This document shows positions 17,054 to 22,231 of a stretch of DNA of 64,000 bases, one piece after another. Every line of letters starts with the position of its first letter. Within the stretch, counting starts at the first letter, position 1. This DNA comes from Bacteroidales bacterium (lineage in GTDB: Bacteria > Bacteroidota > Bacteroidia > Bacteroidales > UBA932). The notes below the pieces were generated by a model. The model worked only from the letters and a program-made list of their open reading frames with translations, did not search any database and had not been told where the DNA came from. The stretch covers positions 1 through 64,000 of the forward strand of contig JAFRPW010000008.1 in NCBI GenBank assembly GCA_017428945.1. The letters are read 5' to 3'. A program made the translations under genes and the position numbers.

Positions 17054-17656
17054 TTATCTACGTTCAGTGGGTACCTGTGCCTCGATCTTGGTCTTCACCT
17101 CGCTGAAGGAAACGGGGCGGTAGTCATTGTTGTCCACGCCCACATCGTACTGAAGATGATAAAGCATTTTTAGGCGTGGCAGGTCCAGTCCCGAGTGCGA
17201 CTGCGGCCCGCTATGGACGTGCCCGAAGAGCTGCCATACGTCGCGGTAGGAGCCGCCGTAGCACAGGAAGGGGTTGTGGTTCATTATTATTCTCTGGCCT
17301 CCCACGCGGATGGTCATTTGCTCGGCAACATACTCGAAGCGCTGCATGTATGCGGGACGGATGTATTTCATATCATGGTTGCCCAGGATGAGGTATATCT
17401 TCCCATGCAGCTGGTAGGCGATGTCGTTCCACTCCGAGGAGTTCCCTAGGCAAAAGTCCCCAAGGTGGAAGACGATTCCGTCCTCCGGGACGGTCTCGTT
17501 CCAGCGGCGGATAAGTTCCTCGTTCATCTGCGCAGCGTCGGCAAAGGGCCTGCAGCAGTACTTGATTATGTTCTCGTGGCAGAAGTGCGTGTCGGAGGTG
17601 AACCAGAGGCTGTCCGGTTCGAATACATGGTTATTGATTGAGTAGTTGTTGTTCAT
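17054..17656 (-). CDS. calcineurin-like metallophosphoesterase (short form)
   Basis: 200 residues with the motifs FTSDTHFCHENII (D-x-H), VFHLGDFCLG (GD), LILGNHDMKY (GNHD), IIMNHNPF (H) and LFGHVHSG (GHxH). This shorter version, with TSDTHFCHENII near the start, is a common phage- and island-borne subtype. It lies immediately upstream of the 255-residue paralogue. Cytoplasmic; substrate unknown. Confidence 0.88.
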   Translation of the reverse strand: MNNNYSINNHVFEPDSLWFTSDTHFCHENIIKYCCRPFADAAQMNEELIRRWNETVPEDGIVFHLGDFCLGNSSEWNDIAYQLHGKIYLILGNHDMKYIRPAYMQRFEYVAEQMTIRVGGQRIIMNHNPFLCYGGSYRDVWQLFGHVHSGPQSHSGLDLPRLKMLYHLQYDVGVDNNDYRPVSFSEVKTKIEAQVPTERR

Positions 17657-18089
17657 TACTTATTATCATCAATCTTGCCCCAAAGCCATATACAAACTTA
17701 TAAAACTCTGGTGTTTCTCTTTAGCGGGACTTGCTGGACTTGCTGGCATTGGGGATATTGGTTTTAAATTGTTTTCTGTCCAAAACACTGATAGCCATCC
17801 GCCTTTTTCATCATGATTCATATTCCGTTTTTTTATTTTTATGTGCCAAAAATGGAGGTTTTAAACAGAATCCGCAAGGCGAATTCGCATTGCCTCTATC
17901 GATAATTATCCGTATATTCATGTACGCACGCGGCCTATAGATCACTTCGTGATATTTGCGCGTGCGGGCGCGCGAGGGACCTCCTTCGTTCATACACACT
18001 GGGCTTTGGTCCGGTACAGGCTGGCAGCTCGATGTTGTGTGCGTAGGGGGCGAGATGGATCTCCGCCTCCGCCCCCTCTAAAGAGAGAG
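17657..18089. other. 433-bp stretch without a convincing gene
   Basis: Short open frames exist on both strands but look non-coding. Visible structure: a perfect ATCAC-TTC-GTGAT hairpin at 17941-17953, a GC-rich run of alternating C/G just after it (about 17957-17981), and complementary GGGGGCG/CGCCCCC arms at about 18045-18080, just past the end of the next minus-strand gene, where they might act as a terminator stem. Confidence 0.4.
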
Positions 18090-18557
18090 CTACCCCGCAA
18101 TCATACGCGCCCTTTCCACGGTGATAAGACCGTCGGCGAATTCATACAGGAAGGAGCCGACGATGTCGCTTTGGAGGAAGGACTTTATCCTGTCCACCTC
18201 CTCCTGACTCAACGACGAGTTAAACATTGATGCGAGCAACGCCGCCCCGATCATCTGGTTGAAATCGTCGATGGTGATCCATTTCCCGCGCGGCTTCTTG
18301 TCCTTGTTACGGTCGGCCATTCCCGGGCCGAGCGTGGTCACGGCAAGGTAAAAGGACAACAGGTAATACGTGAATGCGACATCCTGGAAGATGCCCATTT
18401 CTGCTAGTTTCTTGGGGTAATCCTTCGCATTCTTCTTCCCGAAAATACGGAATGCCTCAAGGGTGATGTTCACATGCTTGGAGACCGACTCCTCGATTTC
18501 CGCCCATTCCTTCTGATTGTCATCCGTGACCTGCTTGGTCTGTTTCTTTTTTGCCAT
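18090..18557 (-). CDS. unknown cytoplasmic protein behind a folded leader
   Basis: 155 residues from the ATG at 18557 (MAKKKQTKQVTDDNQKEWAE). The 15-codon longer frame is in the leader and is rejected. A lysine-rich N-terminus precedes a helical body (VTEAFRIFGKK-like, AFTYYLLSFYLAVTTLGPGM, then IDDFNQMIGAALLASMF). There are no recognisable catalytic motifs. The protein is of unknown family. Its leader contains a hairpin with a T-run, suggesting control by premature termination. Confidence 0.65.
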   Translation of the reverse strand: MAKKKQTKQVTDDNQKEWAEIEESVSKHVNITLEAFRIFGKKNAKDYPKKLAEMGIFQDVAFTYYLLSFYLAVTTLGPGMADRNKDKKPRGKWITIDDFNQMIGAALLASMFNSSLSQEEVDRIKSFLQSDIVGSFLYEFADGLITVERARMIAG

Positions 18558-18750
18558 AGTGTTTCTTGTCTTATTATAGGTTAAACTGTAAACAGCATAC
18601 ATGGTTGCCGCGCCACATGTGTGGTGCGTTGCTGTCTGCAGTCGGCGATACGGACATATCCGGCGCCCCAGCCAGAAAAAAGAAACACTGGTACTCCAGT
18701 GGAAGACGGCAGACCTCCGTCTTTGGCGCCCGATAGGGGCGATAACACAA
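18558..18750 (-). ncRNA. structured leader with terminator-like hairpin (possible attenuator or small RNA)
   Basis: A TATATTTG box (minus strand, 18758-18765) precedes, in order, four stems: CGCCC/GGGCG; GACGG/CCGTC (18717-18721 with 18705-18709); CACTGG-AGTA-CCAGTG (18701-18686), directly followed by TTTCTTTTTT (18685-18675), a convincing intrinsic terminator; and GGCG-C-CGGA-TATG-TCCG-TAT-CGCC. A fifth near-palindrome around CACCACACATGTGG lies just before the gene. Transcripts either stop after about 75-80 nt or read on into the 155-residue gene. Confidence 0.5.
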
Positions 18751-18849
18751 TCCTTGGCAAATATAAATCAAATAAACCAAATTTCCACATCATTTCGCTT
18801 ATAAAAACTCCTCCACGTTACTGTGGGAGAAGTTTTTCTATCCGCGTCC

Positions 18850-18873
18850 AGAAGGGCATGTGCCCTTCTTTTT
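18850..18873 (+). terminator. orphan intrinsic terminator
   Basis: Perfect 9-bp stem AGAAGGGCA-TG-TGCCCTTCT (18850-18869) followed by TTTT. No plus-strand gene precedes it; it lies 36 bp before a small frame on the same strand and would act as a leader terminator. An imperfect stem (around 18800-18834) precedes it. Confidence 0.65.
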
Positions 18874-18908
18874 CACTTCAATAACAAAACATTAACATCC
18901 AATCAATT

Positions 18909-19127
18909 ATGAAAGAATCCAAAGACCCGGCTCCACCAGCTGAGGTTGGGGTTGGGAAAAGGAAAAGTCCCAACAAACAACACATCAAGAAACTAAAAGC
19001 AAGGATGACTGGCAACACCGTTTACAGTATCGGCTTTCGTTCAGGGCATAAGGATGAAGAGGAGAAGATAGAAGGGGAGCCGAGGCCACCACCATGGGCT
19101 GGCGTCAGTGTATTATTCTTCAATTAA
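18909..19127 (+). CDS. possible small basic protein
   Basis: 72 residues (MKESKDPAPPAEVGVGKRKS...). It is rich in Lys/Pro, with no known domain. Its position 30 bp before the HTH gene in the same direction is the main support. The A/T-rich upstream spacer resembles that of the next gene. A short and weak call. Confidence 0.35.
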   Translation: MKESKDPAPPAEVGVGKRKSPNKQHIKKLKARMTGNTVYSIGFRSGHKDEEEKIEGEPRPPPWAGVSVLFFN

Positions 19128-19157
19128 CAAATTAACAAACCTCAAACTATATTAGCA

Positions 19158-19796
19158 ATGAAAAAGACAATCACAGAAACCCCAGAAGAACGCAAGGAAC
19201 GCTACCGCCGCTACCGCCAAAACAAACAATCGACCACTGAGAAGCAACGAGATGCCTTCCGGCAGGCAAAAAAGAATGGCACGATTGGAAAGCGTAACAT
19301 GGCTTTTCTATCGGATATACTAAAGGAACTCGGCCTTTCCCAAAAGGCGTTTGCAGAGGGCATTGGTTATACCCAGCAGGGTGTTCAGTACCATTTCATG
19401 GCCGATGATATGCGGCTGTCCTCCGTGCAGGAAGGCCTTCAGTACTTCGGCTATAGGATTACCGCGCGACTTGAGACAGGTGATGCCGGTCAACGTATCC
19501 CTATCACTGTTCAGGCGCCCGCTTACCGTGTGGAGGGCATCAGGACCCGGCCCGGTGAAACTAAACTGCCAGACTATCTGACCAGGTCTATCGAGCAGGG
19601 CGGGCGAGTGGCGTTTGTGGGCGAGGCTATCCTCCATTCTGGTAGAACCCTCGGATCCATTTGCGCCGAGGCGGGCATTGACCTAACATCCTTCCGCTTC
19701 TTCATCATCCAGGACGATTTCCGCGTGAGTTATCTCTACCGGATTGCGTCCGTCCTCCACGCCACCGTTGTGTGGACCGTGATGCCGATGGAGTAG
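19158..19796 (+). CDS. HTH-domain protein of unknown role
   Basis: 212 residues. A very basic N-terminus (about 1-45, rich in Arg/Lys/Gln) leads to an XRE-like helix-turn-helix (about 50-95: ILKELGLSQKAFAEGIGYTQ, then QGVQYHFMADD). A second segment near the C-terminus (HSGRTLGSICAEAGIDLTSF) has a similar pattern and may be a second HTH. It is probably a DNA-binding regulator of this accessory region; targets are unknown. It is followed by an intergenic region with a candidate small RNA. Confidence 0.65.
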   Translation: MKKTITETPEERKERYRRYRQNKQSTTEKQRDAFRQAKKNGTIGKRNMAFLSDILKELGLSQKAFAEGIGYTQQGVQYHFMADDMRLSSVQEGLQYFGYRITARLETGDAGQRIPITVQAPAYRVEGIRTRPGETKLPDYLTRSIEQGGRVAFVGEAILHSGRTLGSICAEAGIDLTSFRFFIIQDDFRVSYLYRIASVLHATVVWTVMPME

Positions 19797-19895
19797 GTTA
19801 TATTCATATTTCCTCCTGGGGCTGAAAGAGTGGTTTCGGGAGGAATAATTGCCGCTACATGGGAAAAAGATTTGTTTGAAAAAACTGCGAAATAA

Positions 19896-19927
19896 TTTGG
19901 AAAACTAAAACAATATTGCCATATTTG
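19896..19927 (+). promoter_or_regulatory. Bacteroidota promoter of candidate small RNA 1
   Basis: TTTG at 19896-19899, 20 nt, then CATATTTG at 19920-19927 (one base off TAnnTTTG). Confidence 0.6.
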
Positions 19928-19933
19928 CAGCAA

Positions 19934-20055
19934 TACCTACTACTTGTAGGGAAGTATAATTACTTTATCCATAATATCTACTGATATGTAGAGACGTAGT
20001 TCCCCAGTGGAACAAGGATTTAGTCTACAGCCAGTCCTTATGGGGCTGGCTTTTT
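19934..20055 (+). ncRNA. candidate small RNA 1 (about 120 nt)
   Basis: It begins about 7 nt after a good -7 box and ends at an intrinsic terminator. Stems: CCTAC-TACTT-GTAGG (19936-19950); outer TGTAGA/TCTACA (19987-19992 with 20024-20029), enclosing GTTCC-CCAGT-GGAAC (19999-20013); then the terminator AGCCAGTCC/GGGCTGGCT (20029-20037 with 20043-20051) and TTTTT. No plausible coding frame. It could instead be an attenuated leader of the HNH gene that starts 80 nt further on. Confidence 0.6.
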
Positions 20056-20135
20056 GTGTTTTTGTGTGCATGAAGAGTAGAGCCGAGACTACTGTTTTGA
20101 GGCGGGGTGGCCTGTTTGATATTATATAGCGAGTT

Positions 20136-20888
20136 ATGAGCAAGACAGAAAAGAAAGATGCACTCTTCGCTGAGAGTGGCGGAGTGTGCATGGTTTGCGG
20201 TCGGCCACGTGAAGAGGCATCAGACTGGGCCATGGCCCAAATCATTCCAGACAAAGCCAAGGGAGGTGTGAGCCTTTCCGGAAGGGCTATGTTATGCATG
20301 CCATGCGTTGGGGCAAAGCACACCCTTCCGATTCCCAGGTATGCTGGGACTCTCCCTTTCAGAGGACGGTTTGGATATTGGTTAAGGGTGTGGCGCAGAT
20401 ACCTTTATGGAAAGATTACCAAGGAAAAAAGGGACCTGCTCCTGCAGGACTTCTCTCTGCTTGTCCAGGGCAAACCATTGAGTAAAGGAAAACAAAAGAA
20501 CGGATTATACGTGACCATGGCTAAGGAGACCAATGGTGCTTGTGTCTACTGCGGGAAGCCCTTGTCAAGGACGGGTGTAACGTATGATCATATTATTCCC
20601 AAGAGTCTTGGTGGAAACCGAAAGCCCAGTAATATCATTCTGTGCTGCTCAGACTGCAACAGCAGGAAGAGCAACTTGTCGGTTGACGAGTTCATCAATA
20701 CGTTCCCGGAAAGCCAGAGAAGCCGCTATGTCAACCGCCTGCACGGTCTTGTAAAGGAAAAGCATCTTCCCAAAGAGAAGGCGGCACTATTGCTAAGTTT
20801 CGAGAACGAGCATCGGCGCACCATCAGGTTTCGCTTTTTCAAAAGGATAATCACCGTGACCTTTGCGCAGCAGAGAGTGACGATTTGA
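20136..20888 (+). CDS. tandem-HNH protein, second HNH intact
   Basis: 250 residues with two related zinc-ribbon HNH units. The C-terminal unit (about 134-182) is complete: CVYC, TYDHIIPKSLGG with the catalytic His 152, Asn 166, and CCSDC. The N-terminal unit (about 16-60) keeps the zinc cysteines (C18/C21 and C54/C57) and the spacing, but the DH pair is replaced by AQ (34-35), so it is probably non-catalytic and structural or DNA-binding. A basic region (about 75-120) links them. The likely activity is a metal-dependent DNA or RNA nuclease. It is flanked by candidate small RNAs on both sides and faces the defence operon. It lacks the RuvC parts of Cas9 or IscB. Confidence 0.85.
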   Translation: MSKTEKKDALFAESGGVCMVCGRPREEASDWAMAQIIPDKAKGGVSLSGRAMLCMPCVGAKHTLPIPRYAGTLPFRGRFGYWLRVWRRYLYGKITKEKRDLLLQDFSLLVQGKPLSKGKQKNGLYVTMAKETNGACVYCGKPLSRTGVTYDHIIPKSLGGNRKPSNIILCCSDCNSRKSNLSVDEFINTFPESQRSRYVNRLHGLVKEKHLPKEKAALLLSFENEHRRTIRFRFFKRIITVTFAQQRVTI

Positions 20889-20914
20889 TATTGGTAAATA
20901 GATTATTATCTTTG
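20884..20914 (+). promoter_or_regulatory. Bacteroidota promoter of candidate small RNA 2
   Basis: TTTG (20884-20887), exactly 19 nt, TATCTTTG (20907-20914). The -33 box overlaps the end of the HNH gene. Confidence 0.7.
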
Positions 20915-20920
20915 CCTTGT

Positions 20921-21012
20921 ATTTCGATGTATTAGGCCTATCGAATAGGCGATAGGCCCCTTACATTAACGTTTTAAATCCTTGGAACGCGGCCGATGTT
21001 TTTCGTCGGCCG
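20921..21012 (+). ncRNA. candidate small RNA 2
   Basis: Outer stem ATGTA/TACAT (20927-20931 with 20962-20966), internal loop TTA on one side and CCT on the other, and inner stem GGCCTATCG-AATAGG-CGATAGGCC (20935-20958). A second hairpin follows: CGGCCGA/TCGGCCG (20990-20996 with 21006-21012). There is no T-run, so the 3' end is uncertain and the transcript may run on to the terminator at 21134-21162. It shares the TTA-GGCC...GGCC-CCT core with small RNA 3. No coding potential. Confidence 0.6.
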
Positions 21013-21041
21013 TTGCCCTAACTGGAAAAAGGCCGGTCTCA

Positions 21042-21072
21042 TTTGCGGGTTGGCAAATTATTATTATTTTTG
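21042..21072 (+). promoter_or_regulatory. Bacteroidota promoter of candidate small RNA 3
   Basis: TTTG (21042-21045), exactly 19 nt, TATTTTTG (21065-21072) followed by C: full match to the consensus. Confidence 0.75.
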
Positions 21073-21078
21073 CATGGC

Positions 21079-21162
21079 GAAAGGATGATTAGGCCTCCGA
21101 TGGAGGCCCCTTCGTCCTTAGAATAAACTCGACGCCGGCCCGCTTGACAGGGCCGGCTTTTT
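21079..21162 (+). ncRNA. candidate small RNA 3 (about 84 nt), antisense to lipoprotein 3' end
   Basis: Outer stem AAGGATGA/TCGTCCTT (21081-21088 with 21112-21119, one G-T pair), internal loop TTA/CCT, inner stem GGCCTCC-GAT-GGAGGCC (21092-21108), a 14-nt linker, then the terminator GCCGGCCC/GGGCCGGC (21134-21141 with 21150-21157) and TTTTT. Promoter, compact fold and terminator together make this the best-supported RNA in the window. Its last 45 nt are antisense to the end of the minus-strand lipoprotein gene. Confidence 0.7.
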
Positions 21163-22230
21163 ACTTGAACCGCTTGATCTCACTGTAGTTTCTTCTTCAG
21201 GCGATGGGACTATAGCAATCGCCAGATTATCTATTAGTATGCCTTCAAGTTCCTCATATGGAATTACAGCCTCGTATTGTCCATCGGCACCAGAACTAAG
21301 ATTATACGGGTAGAAAAAGAAGACCAGGCCTTCGTGGATAAGTGCACAGCCGTTGGCGCGTTGGAGGATACCGGTGTACTCTTCAGGCTTGTAGGGGTAT
21401 TGGTCTAAAATGAACGAATCCTTGTCGTTGATCAGGCGGGGCATCATCAGAGCAGCGAGAGTGTCCAGTTTGTCGGGCAGGATGAAGTCTGAGAGGCTAA
21501 GGAGTTTACCGCTGGTGGCATCGACCGTCCACCAGGATTCCCGGGCATTGTTGCCGCAGCTCATCCAGTCATACCAATCAATCCGATAAAAGGTGCACAA
21601 GTTGCCGCTATTCCAACAATCGACTAAGAGTAGACCGGCTTGCTCATTGAAGCTATCGTGGTCTCCTTCGCCAGTGCAATGCCAGCCGTCGTAAACGTGC
21701 CGTAGCTGGCCGATGTAATAGTCACAAATCTCTTTGTCGGTTTTCAGATGCTTGACGGGGATGTCTAGCGGCTTATCATTGTAGGTGAGCAAGCTATTCC
21801 CGATAGGGCACCCTTGGGCGAATGTATTGACCGTATCCGCAACCCAGTCCAACAGGGTCTGGACAGGCGGGCATCGGAGCGCCAAAACTACATATTCCGC
21901 AAAGCATGTGTCTTTAGGGCACATAGCGTATGCGGAGCGGTGAACAAGGCCTTCAATTGGCGGAAAGAGTAGCGTATCGTCCTGGAACGAACGGTCCCAA
22001 GATCCAATTTGACCGAAGGACAAGTACTTTCCTTCAGTTGCGATGAGGCCTTGCTCCGGATACACCAATTCCGGTTTGACTGCAACAGTTTTCTTCTTTT
22101 CTGAATCGCTTAATATGGTCATGGTTTCTTTCGAGAGTTCATTCAACGAAAGGTTAGCTGACTTTTGTTTCTTTGGATCGCATGAAAAGACGCTGACTAG
22201 CGCCAATGCGCATAGAAGAAGTTTCCTCAT
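21118..22230 (-). CDS. lipoprotein, DUF3298/RsiV-like
   Basis: 370 residues from the ATG at 22230 (MRKLLLCALALVSVFSC, an SPII signal); the longer frame overlaps the helicase and lacks a signal at its start. The C-terminal half (SGKLLSLSDFILPD, then FFYPYNLSSGADGQYEAVIP and YEELEGIL) matches the DUF3298 fold found in RsiV and in many Bacteroidota lipoproteins. Its ATG is 1 nt past the helicase stop, so the two are tightly linked even though one is a membrane-anchored exported protein. The last codons (KKPALSSGPASS) overlap the small RNA 3 terminator on the other strand, so the C-terminus may be a late addition. Confidence 0.78.
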   Translation of the reverse strand: MRKLLLCALALVSVFSCDPKKQKSANLSLNELSKETMTILSDSEKKKTVAVKPELVYPEQGLIATEGKYLSFGQIGSWDRSFQDDTLLFPPIEGLVHRSAYAMCPKDTCFAEYVVLALRCPPVQTLLDWVADTVNTFAQGCPIGNSLLTYNDKPLDIPVKHLKTDKEICDYYIGQLRHVYDGWHCTGEGDHDSFNEQAGLLLVDCWNSGNLCTFYRIDWYDWMSCGNNARESWWTVDATSGKLLSLSDFILPDKLDTLAALMMPRLINDKDSFILDQYPYKPEEYTGILQRANGCALIHEGLVFFFYPYNLSSGADGQYEAVIPYEELEGILIDNLAIAIVPSPEEETTVRSSGSSKKPALSSGPASSLF

Positions 22231-22231
22231 A

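Noticed and set aside
17811-17999. 62-residue minus-strand frame in the 17.6-18.1 kb gap
   Set aside because: Start lies in a GC-rich hairpin region, no upstream promoter, no homologous pattern; an overlapping frame on the other strand is equally open.
20136-21162. IscB/Cas9-like nuclease with guide RNA
   Set aside because: The HNH protein has no RuvC motifs or bridge helix and is only 250 residues. No repeat array is present. The RNAs are noted on their own.
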